A stretch of 64,000 nt of DNA from Thalassobacter stenotrophicus (GCF_001458315.1 NZ_CYRX01000030.1:1-64000), one strand, 5' to 3'; shown: positions 31,450 through 40,342, numbered from the stretch's first letter. The notes: generated by a model not told the origin, from the letters alone. Numbers and translations are program-made.

Positions 31450-32829
31450 TCAGAATATCTCCAGATCGCGGTCGACCATGACCGTGACCCGGGCGCCCTG
31501 GTCGACATAGATGACGGGGCCGATTGAGAGATAGTCGCCGATGACGCTGTCCGTCGCATCTGACAGATCATCGCCCACGTCTTCGAGAACGTCGGCGGCA
31601 GTCTCATCCTGGACCTCGGATGCGGCGGCACTTGGTGCGGCGGAAATCAGCGAGATCAGGGCTGCCGACCCGAAACGCTCGGCAAAGCGCGTGTCTATGA
31701 GGCCGGTGACGCCAGAACGGCCCAGTTCATCACCTCCGAAGGAGCTGATCTGGACGGTCTGGTTGTCGGGCAGGATGATCCGGTCCCAGGCGATCGTGAC
31801 GCGGCGCTGCGCGATATCGACGCCAGCGCGGTAGCGCCCGACGAGACGGGATCCGCGGGGGATCAAGAGGCGCACGCCATCGACGCTGTAGACATCCTCG
31901 GAAACAACGGCCCGGGTCTGGCCGGGCAGAGAGCTGTCGAGGGCGGTTTCCATGACGGCCTGGATCATCGTGCCCTGGATGATCGTGTTGGAGGGGTTGG
32001 CGATGACCTCAGCTTGCGTCACCGAAGTGGGCAGCGCACCATTCAGCACAAAATCCGTCACTTCCCCAAAAGTGCGTTCGGTCAGAGCCGTTTCATTCGC
32101 TCCGGAGGCACCGCCAAAAGCGATGGTGGGCGAGGTGATGCGCCGCTCCTGGAAGGCGCGTTCCTCCGCGGCGCGGCGCTCCAGCTCGGCCATGCGCCGG
32201 GCTTCTTCCTCGCGGCGCAGTCGCTCTTGCTCGCGTGCGCGCAGCTCATCCTCCGTAGGGCCCGCTGGGGCGGGTTGGGGTCGGCTGGCCTCGAGTTGGG
32301 CCAGTTCCAGATCCATGCGGAGTTGCTCAAGGCTGCGATCCCGCGCCGTCAGTTCGTCCTGAAATCGTTGCTGTGCGGCTTCCGAGGCGGCTTGCAGCGC
32401 CGCAATCTGAGCAGTCAGCGCGTCAATTGCCTCTGCGGCGGCGGTGTCTTCCTCGACAACTGGTTCAGGGGCGTTGCGCAACTCCTCGATCTGGGCCTGC
32501 AGGGCGGTGATCTGCGCCAGAAGCTCCGCGTTGGGTTCGACGGGGTCTGGTCCGACGAACACAACCTCGGGCTCGGGCGGGGGCAAGGTCTCGATAGCGC
32601 CAAAGCCGTCCCCCTCGTTTTGGAAGACGTCCGGGGTAGCCGTCGGCAAGGCTTCCTCTTCTTCGGGCTGTGAGAGGAGATAAAGCAGGGCACCACCTGC
32701 GCCGATGACGAGGACCACGATCAGCGCGAGAAGGGGCGACCGGCGCTGCGCCGCCGTGGGGGCGCGGGCACTGCCTTTCTCCAGGGCGGCGAGGCGCCTT
32801 TCCAGCTCGGTGTTCTCGGTATCGCTCAT
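31450..32829 (-). CDS. virB10: VirB10 core-complex protein
   Basis: A 459-residue protein. A cytoplasmic N-terminus precedes one membrane helix (about 27-46, LLALIVVLVIGAGGALLYLL). A long Pro/Glu-rich and coiled-coil region (about 50-240) spans the periplasm, and the C-terminal TrbI/VirB10 domain (about 245-459) has the RLLIPRGSRLVGRY strand pair and the LPDNQTVQISS segment. VirB10 links inner and outer membranes in the T4SS core. The start ATG overlaps the virB9 stop by four bases. Confidence 0.92.
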   Translation of the reverse strand: MSDTENTELERRLAALEKGSARAPTAAQRRSPLLALIVVLVIGAGGALLYLLSQPEEEEALPTATPDVFQNEGDGFGAIETLPPPEPEVVFVGPDPVEPNAELLAQITALQAQIEELRNAPEPVVEEDTAAAEAIDALTAQIAALQAASEAAQQRFQDELTARDRSLEQLRMDLELAQLEASRPQPAPAGPTEDELRAREQERLRREEEARRMAELERRAAEERAFQERRITSPTIAFGGASGANETALTERTFGEVTDFVLNGALPTSVTQAEVIANPSNTIIQGTMIQAVMETALDSSLPGQTRAVVSEDVYSVDGVRLLIPRGSRLVGRYRAGVDIAQRRVTIAWDRIILPDNQTVQISSFGGDELGRSGVTGLIDTRFAERFGSAALISLISAAPSAAASEVQDETAADVLEDVGDDLSDATDSVIGDYLSIGPVIYVDQGARVTVMVDRDLEIF

Positions 32830-33521
32830 GAGGTGGCCTCCGCGGGCGGGATCGCCTCGATGCAGACCACCTCTTCGCCAAGTCGCAGGACCCATTGGCG
32901 GTTCACGCCGCTGACGCGGATCACGCCGTCTTCAGGAGTTTGCGTGTTGACCGTGCGCTCGCGGCCGCCCGCGTAGCGGAAGATCGCGGGCACAGGCGCG
33001 TTTCTTGGAAACGCGAAATACGTGAAGGTCCCGTCATCCCAGACGCGGGCCGGGGTGAACTCGGTGCGTGCGCTGGCGCCGTAATTGTAGTTCGGCGCTT
33101 GGGCGGCGATGGCCCGGGTAGGGCGCGCAGCGTCCTCCGGATAGCGGAACTGCACCACGTAGAAGGTTGGGCTGCGGACCTCCTGGACGTTGAAGTAGTA
33201 GCTCCGGCGGTTCGTATAGACTGTCACATTGGTATGCACCCCGCGCGCCACAGGCTTGATCGCGAAGGCCTGACCACCGGGCACGCCATCGATCTCAAAC
33301 CCTTCCGTGTCGCCCGCGATAATCGAGCGGATGCTTTCGCCCTCGCCGAACTCGACGGTGGTCACATGGGTGAGCGAGACGCTGAGACGGTAGACCTGAC
33401 CCTCCTGGTAGGTGGCCAAGCGCACCCGGCTGTCGTTGGGACCGCCACGCGGGATGGCTTCGGCAGAGGCGAGGCCGGGCAACAGGGCAATGACAAAAAT
33501 AAGCGATCTTATAAACAACAA
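32826..33521 (-). CDS. virB9: VirB9 outer-membrane core protein
   Basis: A 231-residue VirB9/CagX-type protein with a signal peptide (to about residue 20, LASA-EA). The conserved blocks RLATYQEGQVYRLSVSL, GVHTNVTVYTNRRSYYF and DGTFTYFAFP are present. It forms the outer layer of the core complex with VirB7 and VirB10. The start is TTG at 33521 after GGAGAACTGACG; no in-frame ATG gives a signal peptide. Confidence 0.9.
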   Translation of the reverse strand: MLFIRSLIFVIALLPGLASAEAIPRGGPNDSRVRLATYQEGQVYRLSVSLTHVTTVEFGEGESIRSIIAGDTEGFEIDGVPGGQAFAIKPVARGVHTNVTVYTNRRSYYFNVQEVRSPTFYVVQFRYPEDAARPTRAIAAQAPNYNYGASARTEFTPARVWDDGTFTYFAFPRNAPVPAIFRYAGGRERTVNTQTPEDGVIRVSGVNRQWVLRLGEEVVCIEAIPPAEATS

Positions 33522-33523
33522 CG

Positions 33524-34177
33524 TCAGTTCTCCAATCTATCGGAGCGGATGGAATATTCGAGGACGGTGAAGCCGAATGGATTGGTCCAGACCTCATCGA
33601 TGGAGCGACGGGTCTCCGGGCGGAACTCGAAGAGAAGGGTCGCGGTGAAGAGGCCGGTCTGGGTGCCGTTAATGGACGTCAGGCGCTTGCGCAGGCGGAC
33701 CGTCGCGCGGTTGGTTCCGATCCGGTTGATGCTGAGGATTTCCACGTCGAGCCGAGCATTGGGGCCATAGACCGTCGGCGGATAATTCTCGTTGGCGCTG
33801 TTCCAGATCTGGCGCAGCCCGCTCTCGGCAGCCCCGTCGGAGCGGCGCAGGACGCTGCGGATGCGTAGATCGTTGTCGAGCTGGTTATAGACCTCCCGGT
33901 CGGTCACATAGCGGAACACCTCCGCCTCGATGATCGCCTGGTTGGCGGTCACCGAGGAGGCGCCGACCGAGGCTTCGGGGAGTGCAAAGCCGGTGGCGGG
34001 ATCATAGGGGACAACGACGGGGGGCGGGTCGACATCGAGGATCGAGACCGCCGCCGCGCTCAGACAGCCGATGACACCGAAGACAAGGCCCATCAGGCCA
34101 AGGCGTTGCCAGAGCCGTTCGCGGCGCAGGGCACCGTAGACCAGTTCTTCCTCGATGATTTCTTGTTCAGTCGCCAC
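33524..34177 (-). CDS. virB8: VirB8 inner-membrane protein
   Basis: A 217-residue protein. The N-terminal cytoplasmic segment is followed by one membrane helix (about 26-46) and a periplasmic VirB8 domain with ATGFALPEASVG, REVYNQLDNDL and the C-terminal NPFGFTVLEYS motif, which is diagnostic. VirB8 nucleates the inner-membrane platform. A GTG start at 34177 is used; there is no better in-frame ATG. Confidence 0.9.
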   Translation of the reverse strand: MATEQEIIEEELVYGALRRERLWQRLGLMGLVFGVIGCLSAAAVSILDVDPPPVVVPYDPATGFALPEASVGASSVTANQAIIEAEVFRYVTDREVYNQLDNDLRIRSVLRRSDGAAESGLRQIWNSANENYPPTVYGPNARLDVEILSINRIGTNRATVRLRKRLTSINGTQTGLFTATLLFEFRPETRRSIDEVWTNPFGFTVLEYSIRSDRLEN

Positions 34178-34194
34178 TCGTCATGCCCCCACGA

Positions 34195-35004
34195 TCAGTC
34201 TGCCCGGAGGTCCGGTAACGTGAAATCCATGAAGCGCTGTTCTTCGGCGATGGTGGCGGCATCGATCACGCCGCCGGTGCCATCGCCCACGGTCTGGATG
34301 GCTTCGAGTTGCCACATGGCGACCAGCGCAATGGCGAGCTCCGCGGTCACGCGCGTGTTGAGATCGATGCTTTCCTTGAGTTCGTCCATGTCGTCGATAA
34401 GCCCCACAAGGCGGTCGACCCGCTCGAGCGATTGGCCGGCATCTTCATAGCTGTTCTGGGCGGCGGCTGAGACGAGCGCGCCGGTTGTGGCCTGCGTCGC
34501 CACGCGGTTAGCCCCGGGATTTCCGCTGGTGGCCATTTCCGAGAGGGTCTCATCGTCAAATCCCAGATCGGCTAACACCCGGTCCATCTGGGTTTCGATC
34601 TCGCCCGCATCGGAACCGGACAGACCGGAGAAATCCCCCGTCTTGATGGCCTCGATGGTGGCGAGGATATCGCCGAATTCCTGATCGAGCAGGCCGTTCA
34701 GCTCGTCCTCCATCTCGGTGCGGATAATCTCGGGAAGCTCGGCAAGGCGGGTAAGTGCTTCATAGGTTCTTTGCAGCTCCGCGAGTTGGTCCGTGAGTGT
34801 CGCAAGCTGTTCGCGGAGCTGCGTCAGCTGCTCGTTTTGCAGGATCTCGTCTTCGATCATCTGCCGGAGCTGCTGGATGTTTTGCGCGATGTTCTGTGTG
34901 TCGACGACGGGTACGCCCTGTGAAAGGGCCGGGGACAGGGTGCCGAGATGCAGACCGATCCCAAGCGTCGTGGCCAAGGCCGTCCTCACGAGTAAGTCTC
35001 TCAT
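34195..35004 (-). CDS. virB5: VirB5-like pilus-tip protein
   Basis: A 269-residue exported protein (signal peptide to about residue 29, ending PALSQ) dominated by helices (about 35-125 is coiled-coil-like, QIIxL heptads). It is in the usual place next to virB8 and has the helical-bundle character of VirB5/TrbJ. Its last 70 residues (ESIDLNTRVTAELA, ending FMDFTLPDL) match the end of the neighbouring transglycosylase gene, indicating shared ancestry. It overlaps that gene by one base. Confidence 0.75.
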   Translation of the reverse strand: MRDLLVRTALATTLGIGLHLGTLSPALSQGVPVVDTQNIAQNIQQLRQMIEDEILQNEQLTQLREQLATLTDQLAELQRTYEALTRLAELPEIIRTEMEDELNGLLDQEFGDILATIEAIKTGDFSGLSGSDAGEIETQMDRVLADLGFDDETLSEMATSGNPGANRVATQATTGALVSAAAQNSYEDAGQSLERVDRLVGLIDDMDELKESIDLNTRVTAELAIALVAMWQLEAIQTVGDGTGGVIDAATIAEEQRFMDFTLPDLRAD

Positions 35005-36158
35005 CAGTCTATCTCCCTGATCGTGAATTCCATGAAGGCGCCCTCGGCCATGCGGGCGCTGGCCTGTGCCAATTCCTCGGCCGAAAGCACGCGGGTCCGC
35101 GCCGCTTGAAGACGAATACGCGCGGCGACGAGACGCACGAGTTCGGCGCGGGCATAGGTGTTGAGTGCGACGCTTTCCTGCATGTCTTCCGACTCGGAAA
35201 TCCGCTCGACGATATCCGCAATGCGCAGGGCGGCCTGCCTGATCGCAGCGGGTGAGTTGTTGCCATAAAAGGCCGCCCCATGACCCGTGAGGGAGAGGTT
35301 TGCATTTGCCAGAAGCGCGGGGTCGATCGTACCGAGCGCTTCGATCCCGCCGATGCGGCCCAGGTAGAGATTGTAGCGTTCGGGGATGACCTGAACGTAG
35401 TGCTGGGTCTCGCGGAAGGGTGGCACGCCCCCATATTCGAACACGCGACCGGGTCCGGCGTTGTAGGCCGCGAGGGCGTTGATGATATTGCCGTCAAAGG
35501 TGTTGAGCTGGGCCGCCAGATACCGCGCGCCGCCATGCACCTGCAGGTAGGGGCTGTCATAATATTCCGGGTTGATACCAAGATCGCTGGCGGTGCCGGG
35601 CATGATCTGGGTGAGGCCAAAAGCGCCGACCGGCGAGCGGGCGCCGATGGTGAAGCGGCTTTCCTGCCAGATGAGAGCCTGCAGCAGGGCTCGCCATTGG
35701 ACTGGGGAGAGGCCCGCGCGGCCCACGCCCGCTAATCCGCTGGTTTCCCGGGCGACGCGGATGATGAGCTGCTCGATGTTTTCCGCCGCATCGCCAAACA
35801 TCTGTGCGCCGCCGGGATTGGGGTCGATGTCGGCATTGCCGTAGACCGCTTCGACGGAACGGGCTGGATCGCCGCTTCCGTTTTCCAGCCCTGAAACCAT
35901 CGCGGGTAGGCCCTGACCGCCGAAGCTGGTTTGGGCATCGAGGATGCGTTGCAGGGTTTCCAGTTGGTCGCGTTCGATCTCGGCAATGAGTTCGCGCACG
36001 GCAAGCTTGTCCGCCTGAACGGCCAAGTCAGCCTCGCGATCGCCTGTTTCGACGATATCACGCGCGGTCAGCCCACTGTCATTGGTCGGCACGCCTTGAG
36101 ACGAGGCCAGACCGGGCAGCAGGCAAAGCGCCACGATATGAGGCAGGCTAGACTTCAA
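35004..36158 (-). CDS. Lytic transglycosylase embedded in a VirB5-like helical protein
   Basis: A 384-residue exported protein. Residues 1-21 are a signal peptide. Residues about 28-80 and 310-384 are helical and resemble the adjacent VirB5-like protein; the tails ESVALNTYARAEL and FMEFTI match its ESIDLNTRVTAEL and FMDFT. Between them (about 150-265) is a complete SLT transglycosylase domain with catalytic Glu166 in WQESRF, then GLTQIMPGTA and AAYNAGPGRVFEYGG. So a wall-cutting enzyme is built into a VirB5-type frame. The start is TTG at 36158, preceded by GGAGGGCGACA. A second transglycosylase (VirB1) lies at the operon head. Confidence 0.85.
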   Translation of the reverse strand: MKSSLPHIVALCLLPGLASSQGVPTNDSGLTARDIVETGDREADLAVQADKLAVRELIAEIERDQLETLQRILDAQTSFGGQGLPAMVSGLENGSGDPARSVEAVYGNADIDPNPGGAQMFGDAAENIEQLIIRVARETSGLAGVGRAGLSPVQWRALLQALIWQESRFTIGARSPVGAFGLTQIMPGTASDLGINPEYYDSPYLQVHGGARYLAAQLNTFDGNIINALAAYNAGPGRVFEYGGVPPFRETQHYVQVIPERYNLYLGRIGGIEALGTIDPALLANANLSLTGHGAAFYGNNSPAAIRQAALRIADIVERISESEDMQESVALNTYARAELVRLVAARIRLQAARTRVLSAEELAQASARMAEGAFMEFTIREID

Positions 36159-36315
36159 TGTCGCCCTCCGGCGCGCCGAGGGGCTTGAAGGTGCAATCTG
36201 GCGCGACGGGGGCCGTCGAGGCCAGGAAGGTGAAGCAATTGGCCTGCGGCTCCTGGTACTGGGCGCAGGAGGCCAAAGCGCCGAGCGCGGTGAGAAGAAA
36301 CAGAGTACGAATCAT
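36148..36315 (-). CDS. virB7: VirB7-like lipoprotein
   Basis: A 55-residue lipoprotein. The signal IRTLFLLTALGALASC ends in an LASC lipobox with Cys17, and the mature part (AQYQEPQANCFTFLAS, then DCTFKPLG) has two further Cys. VirB7 proteins are small outer-membrane lipoproteins that pair with VirB9 by disulphides. The ATG overlaps the virB4 stop by four bases and the tail overlaps the transglycosylase start by 11 bases. Confidence 0.78.
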   Translation of the reverse strand: MIRTLFLLTALGALASCAQYQEPQANCFTFLASTAPVAPDCTFKPLGAPEGDIEV

Positions 36316-38687
36316 GAAAGCCTCCAAAAGTCTGGGCGGTCGCGGTAATCGGCGCCCACGAGCGCCTCGCCTTTTTCCATGCCGCCGAGGATGGTGAGAT
36401 TGGGCCCGAGGGCGCTCAGATCGGCATCAATGACGATCGAGCCCTGGTCGTCGCGGATGAGGGCCAAGCGGCTGTCGCTGCCAGTGTTGAGAAGCACGTC
36501 GAGTTCCTTCTCATAGAGGTTCAGCATCGCGTAGTCGGCCGCATGGGCGCGGATGTTCGGAAGCAGGATTTGCGTCGGCACCGCCTCGACGATGGTCTTG
36601 CCGGTTCGGGTGCGCTCGAGCTGGCTGGCGTATTGCGTCATCATCACAGCGACGGTGTTCTGTTTGCGTGCGGTCACGAGCCAGTTCGAGAGCCGCTCGG
36701 CGAAATATGCGTTGTCGAGCGCCTTCCAGGCCTCGTCGATGACGATGATGGTGGGGCGGCGGTCCTCGATCTCGCGCTCGACCCGGCGGAAGAGATAGGA
36801 GAGGACCGCCATCCGCTCCTTCTCGGCCTCGCTGTCGAGAATGCCAGTGAGATCGAAGCCGACCACATCCCCCTCGAGTGAGAAGGTGTCTTCCAGGGTC
36901 TGGCCAAAGATCCAGCCGTAGCGGCCCTCTTCGGTCCACTCGAGCAGGCGCTGGTGCAGATCGCCGCCATCATCGGTGGACACAAAAAGAGATGCGAAGT
37001 CGCGCCAGTTCCGCAGGGCCGGATTGGTGGCCTGGGCATTCTGGCGCACCACTTCCTGGATGCGGTTGGTCTGCGCCGGGGTCAGGGGTTTGTCGGCGCG
37101 GTAGAGCAGCGTTGTGAGCCAGTCCGAGAGCCAGGCGGTGCCGCGCGCATCGGTTTCGGTCCAGAGCGGATTGAGACCCGTGGGCTCGCCGGCGTTCAGG
37201 GACGCGTAGCGCCCGCCATTGGCGCGCACCGCCATCTCCATACCAAGACGGTAATCGAAGACGAAGATCCGCGCCCCTGCTCGACGGGCTTGGGTCATCA
37301 GGAAGGCCGACAGCACCGATTTGCCCGACCCGGGCCGCCCCATGATCAGGGTATGCCCGCTGGTCGGTTCTTTGTCGGGCGATCCCTGCTCGTGATAGGA
37401 AAACCGGTAGGCGCTCTGCTCCGGTGTGGGCAAATATGTGACGACCCGGCCCCAGGGGGTAAGTGCTGCAGGTTTGCCGAGCTGTGTCCGGTGGAAGGCC
37501 GCAAAATCCGCGAAGTTGCGGTTGGTGACCGCGCTGGCGCGGACGCGCTTTGGCTGGTTGCCGGGGTGCTGGCTCAGGTAATGCGCCTTGGCCGCGACCC
37601 GCTCGCCAATCATCTTCACGCCTTCGGTTGCGGCGGCGTTCACGATCTCGGCGCTGAGGGTTTGCAGTTCTTCGAGCGTGTCGCAAAAGAGCGTCACGAC
37701 CATGTGATGCTCGCCGAAGCTTTGGCGCTTGGCCTCGAGATCATCGGCGGCGATGTCGAGGGCTTCTAGGAGCGAGAGGGCTGCGTCCTGGCTGGCCTGC
37801 ATCTGGCGCTTTTGCCGCTTGATGCGGCCCGCCATGAGGTTCGAATTGATCGGCGTGAAGGACTGCGTGACGATCATGTCGACCGGCAGGTTCAGCATGT
37901 CGAACATGGTGCAGGACGTGCCTTCGGAATACTCTCCGATGGTGAAGCTCTTGCCGTAGCGATGCCCCACCACGCCTTCCGAGAGCTCGAAATGGTCTCC
38001 GTGGAACGTCACGCGGGTATTGGCGACGTTGAAGGACAGAAAGCCGAAGGTGTTCGCCGGGTAGAGCGGCAGCTCGGTTCCGGTGTTCAGCGCGCCCAGA
38101 AACCCCACCAATTCCCCCGATGCGGCCGACAGCAAGCGCGGCTTGAGCTCGGTAAGCCCCGAGAGGAAGACGTTCACGGCCTCACCGAGGCGCTGCAGGC
38201 GTTTGCGGGTCTCCTCCTTCAGTCGGTCCGGTGCGCTGCGGCTCAGGAACGGCAGGAGGCTTTTGGGGGGTGGGCGGTGAATGACAGTGAGCGTCAGTGT
38301 TTTGTCGCGCAGCCCGCTGGTCTCGAGTTTCGCGCGCCAGCTCCGGTCCACCTCGCCCGCGAAGCTGTCCTCACGGATGGGGTCGAGATCAGGTTTGATG
38401 GCCTTGGAGACCTTGTGGACGTAATAGCTGAATTCCGGCCCAAGCTGCGCGATAATGCGGGCAAAAAGTGACGTCACCTTGTCGAGATAGGCATCGTCGG
38501 TCGTGTAGCTGTTGATCCCCTCGAGCCGGATGCAGCGGAAGAGTTCGTTGACCCGGGTCCGCACGGTCTGGTCGTCAACGAGGCTCACATAGGGCAGCAT
38601 ATGCGCGAGGCGGGTCTCGCGCGCATACCAGTCTGGCGTCATTGTGCGGGCATCGAGCGCAGCATCACGGGCGTCATCACGGGGCAT
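36312..38687 (-). CDS. virB4: VirB4 ATPase
   Basis: A 791-residue ATPase with a CagE/TrbE/VirB4 N-terminal domain and a C-terminal motor. Walker A is GRPGSGKS (about 443-450), and Walker B is TIIVIDEAWKAL, followed by the conserved TARKQNTV and QILLPN motifs. VirB4 drives pilin extraction and substrate passage. It overlaps virB3 by 11 bases. The start at 38687 is in keeping with the overlap pattern of the operon. Confidence 0.93.
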   Translation of the reverse strand: MPRDDARDAALDARTMTPDWYARETRLAHMLPYVSLVDDQTVRTRVNELFRCIRLEGINSYTTDDAYLDKVTSLFARIIAQLGPEFSYYVHKVSKAIKPDLDPIREDSFAGEVDRSWRAKLETSGLRDKTLTLTVIHRPPPKSLLPFLSRSAPDRLKEETRKRLQRLGEAVNVFLSGLTELKPRLLSAASGELVGFLGALNTGTELPLYPANTFGFLSFNVANTRVTFHGDHFELSEGVVGHRYGKSFTIGEYSEGTSCTMFDMLNLPVDMIVTQSFTPINSNLMAGRIKRQKRQMQASQDAALSLLEALDIAADDLEAKRQSFGEHHMVVTLFCDTLEELQTLSAEIVNAAATEGVKMIGERVAAKAHYLSQHPGNQPKRVRASAVTNRNFADFAAFHRTQLGKPAALTPWGRVVTYLPTPEQSAYRFSYHEQGSPDKEPTSGHTLIMGRPGSGKSVLSAFLMTQARRAGARIFVFDYRLGMEMAVRANGGRYASLNAGEPTGLNPLWTETDARGTAWLSDWLTTLLYRADKPLTPAQTNRIQEVVRQNAQATNPALRNWRDFASLFVSTDDGGDLHQRLLEWTEEGRYGWIFGQTLEDTFSLEGDVVGFDLTGILDSEAEKERMAVLSYLFRRVEREIEDRRPTIIVIDEAWKALDNAYFAERLSNWLVTARKQNTVAVMMTQYASQLERTRTGKTIVEAVPTQILLPNIRAHAADYAMLNLYEKELDVLLNTGSDSRLALIRDDQGSIVIDADLSALGPNLTILGGMEKGEALVGADYRDRPDFWRLS

Positions 38688-38955
38688 AGCTGTCCCCGCC
38701 GTGGATGGACCGGTTGCGCGTGGGCGGTGTCTCCTGCAGCGCCGTCATCATCACGTCGATGAAGCGCGGGTCCCAATCGGCGGCCTTCCAAAGCACCGGA
38801 TAGAGCAGGGCCGCGACAGCCAGCACCGCGATATGCTGGACCCAGACGAACAGGAGCACCGAGCCAAAGAGCCAGACCATCGCGTACATGATGGGCAGGC
38901 CCAGAAGCTTCGGCGGGCGCACGAGCCCAAGAAAGAGGGGCGAGCGTTCAGCCAC
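38677..38955 (-). CDS. virB3: VirB3 inner-membrane protein
   Basis: A 92-residue protein. The N-terminus PLFLGLVRPPKLLGLP is the standard VirB3 motif (L-GLTRP), followed by two close membrane helices (IMYAMVWLFGSVLLFV and IAVLAVAALLYPVLW) and a short tail. The start is GTG at 38955, overlapping the virB2 stop by eight bases; the longer open frame upstream runs through virB2 in another frame. VirB3 works with VirB4. Confidence 0.88.
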   Translation of the reverse strand: MAERSPLFLGLVRPPKLLGLPIMYAMVWLFGSVLLFVWVQHIAVLAVAALLYPVLWKAADWDPRFIDVMMTALQETPPTRNRSIHGGDSYAP

Positions 38956-39241
38956 CGGCAAAGACCGCAGCAACAATCGTGGGGGCTGCCGCAACACCGG
39001 CGATGCCGACAAGCACCCAAAGCGCCTGGCGCAGATCGATGATGTTGAAGAACCAGCTGAGAAAGACCCCGAGAACGGCAAGCGTCGCGATGACAACGCC
39101 AAGTGGGCCGGTCAGCGCATCGACGATGCCCTGCAACAGGCTCTGGATCGGGGAGAGATCAATGCTCTGGGCGAGGGCGGGTTCGGCAATCAGCAGGAAT
39201 AGCGCCAGCGAGGCGACAAAGAGGTTTGAAATCTGTTTCAT
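38948..39241 (-). CDS. virB2: VirB2 pilin
   Basis: A 97-residue pilin precursor. A long signal peptide (KQISNLFVASLALFLLIAEPALA) is followed by a 70-residue mature part with two hydrophobic helices (LGVVIATLAVLGVFLSWF, ALWVLVGIAGVAAAPTIVAA). Length and layout are classical for VirB2/TrbC pilins. It overlaps virB1 by four bases. Confidence 0.9.
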   Translation of the reverse strand: MKQISNLFVASLALFLLIAEPALAQSIDLSPIQSLLQGIVDALTGPLGVVIATLAVLGVFLSWFFNIIDLRQALWVLVGIAGVAAAPTIVAAVFAGG

Positions 39242-39942
39242 GAATTTGATCCTTCCAATCGGGCCACGACGGCCATGACGCGGGCCACGTGGTTCTGGGT
39301 TTCTCGGTAAGGGGGAATGCCACCGTGTTGGCGCACGGCGTCCGGCCCCGCGTTGTAGGCCGCCAGCGCCAGATGCGGATCGCCGAACGTCTCCAGCATC
39401 ATCGCGAGGTAGCGGGCGGAGCCGTCGAGGTTCTGCAGCGGATCACGCGGGTCGACGCCCAGATCACGCGCCGTCGCTGGCATCAATTGACCAAGGCCAA
39501 TGGCACCTGCACTTGAAATCGCATCCTGCCGGTAGGCGCTCTCAACCTCGATGTTGGCCCGATAGAGAGCCAGCCAATCCGTCACGGAAAGCCCCGCGCG
39601 ACGCAGGCCAGGATGGCCGGCATAGCGCAAGGCCGTGGTCTGAATCCCGGAGAGGACATCGGCGCGGGGCAGGGGAGGCGGGCGGGCAAGGGCCGCGACT
39701 TGGACGCCCTCTTGCTCGGCCTCTACCTCGCCGAAGATCGCGATCCCATCGGAGGCCGAACCCTGACCAATCCCGTCATTGTAGTTTCGAGCAAAGCTGC
39801 TTTGGGAGCGGGACGGGATCAGGGAGCCGTCGCTCTCCATGACCAGCACCATTTGCGCGGAGGCTGGCGCGGCGACCAGCCAGAGGCAGACGAGGTTAGT
39901 TGTCAGCGCCCTTGGCTGATGGGGCTTTGTCTGACGGCGCAA
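39238..39942 (-). CDS. virB1: VirB1 lytic transglycosylase
   Basis: A protein of about 234 residues. The SLT domain has the catalytic Glu in NIEVESAYRQDAISSAGAIGLGQLMPATA, and AAYNAGPDAVRQHGGIPPYRET follows. The start is uncertain: the frame stays open for 100 codons upstream, but a signal peptide (ALTTNLVCLWLVAAPASA) fixes the real N-terminus nearby. TTG 39942 or ATG 39987 would give a basic n-region before it; both overlap the preceding gene. VirB1 opens the peptidoglycan for channel assembly. Confidence 0.8.
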   Translation of the reverse strand: MRRQTKPHQPRALTTNLVCLWLVAAPASAQMVLVMESDGSLIPSRSQSSFARNYNDGIGQGSASDGIAIFGEVEAEQEGVQVAALARPPPLPRADVLSGIQTTALRYAGHPGLRRAGLSVTDWLALYRANIEVESAYRQDAISSAGAIGLGQLMPATARDLGVDPRDPLQNLDGSARYLAMMLETFGDPHLALAAYNAGPDAVRQHGGIPPYRETQNHVARVMAVVARLEGSNS

Positions 39943-40276
39943 GTTTGTGCGTACGGCTTGTACCCGCCTCAAGCGGCAGGTCGACATGCGCAAAGCCAAG
40001 GCCAATGAAGAAAGACACCACGCCGGAGATCGTCTTGAACTCGCGGATCTTGATATCGTTGTAGGTCGTCCGCGTGCGGGCGGTGACGAGGAGCTTTTCC
40101 ACGCCATCATCAGAGACAACGCGCATGATCCAGACCCCGTAATAGCTGGGGCCTTTCTTATGTGCCGACTCCTGGCACAGGATTTCTGCGCTATAGCCGC
40201 TTTCCACGAGCTCGCGGAACCTGGCTTCCGTAACCACATTTGGTGCTTCGATGTCCCAGTTCATGGCCCGGCTCAC
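39896..40276 (-). CDS. Hypothetical first gene of the virB operon
   Basis: A 126-residue protein. GTG 40276 is chosen for its TTGGAGAAAGC ribosome site; ATG 40264 is possible. It has a central KLLVTARTRTTYNDIKI segment, then a hydrophobic stretch (ISGVVSFFIGLGFAHV) and a charged tail. It precedes virB1 and lies just inside the promoter with the 14-base palindrome at 40329. No family is recognised; a regulatory or early-assembly role is possible from position. Confidence 0.6.
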   Translation of the reverse strand: MSRAMNWDIEAPNVVTEARFRELVESGYSAEILCQESAHKKGPSYYGVWIMRVVSDDGVEKLLVTARTRTTYNDIKIREFKTISGVVSFFIGLGFAHVDLPLEAGTSRTHKLAPSDKAPSAKGADN

Positions 40277-40328
40277 GCTTTCTCCAATGGCGCGACCCCA
40301 GGCATTCCCACTTGAAGCCCAGAGTTAC

Positions 40329-40342
40329 GATAGTATACTATC
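40329..40342. promoter_or_regulatory. Perfect 14-base palindrome at the head of the virB operon
   Basis: GATAGTATACTATC, fully self-complementary, lies 53 bases before the first gene of the virB operon and about 90 bases before the divergent secreted-protein gene. A matching half, ATATACTATC, occurs at 42364-42373, before the divergent secreted-protein gene at 42321. The site suits a dimeric repressor, for instance the XRE protein encoded at 40851. Binding is inferred. Confidence 0.65.
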
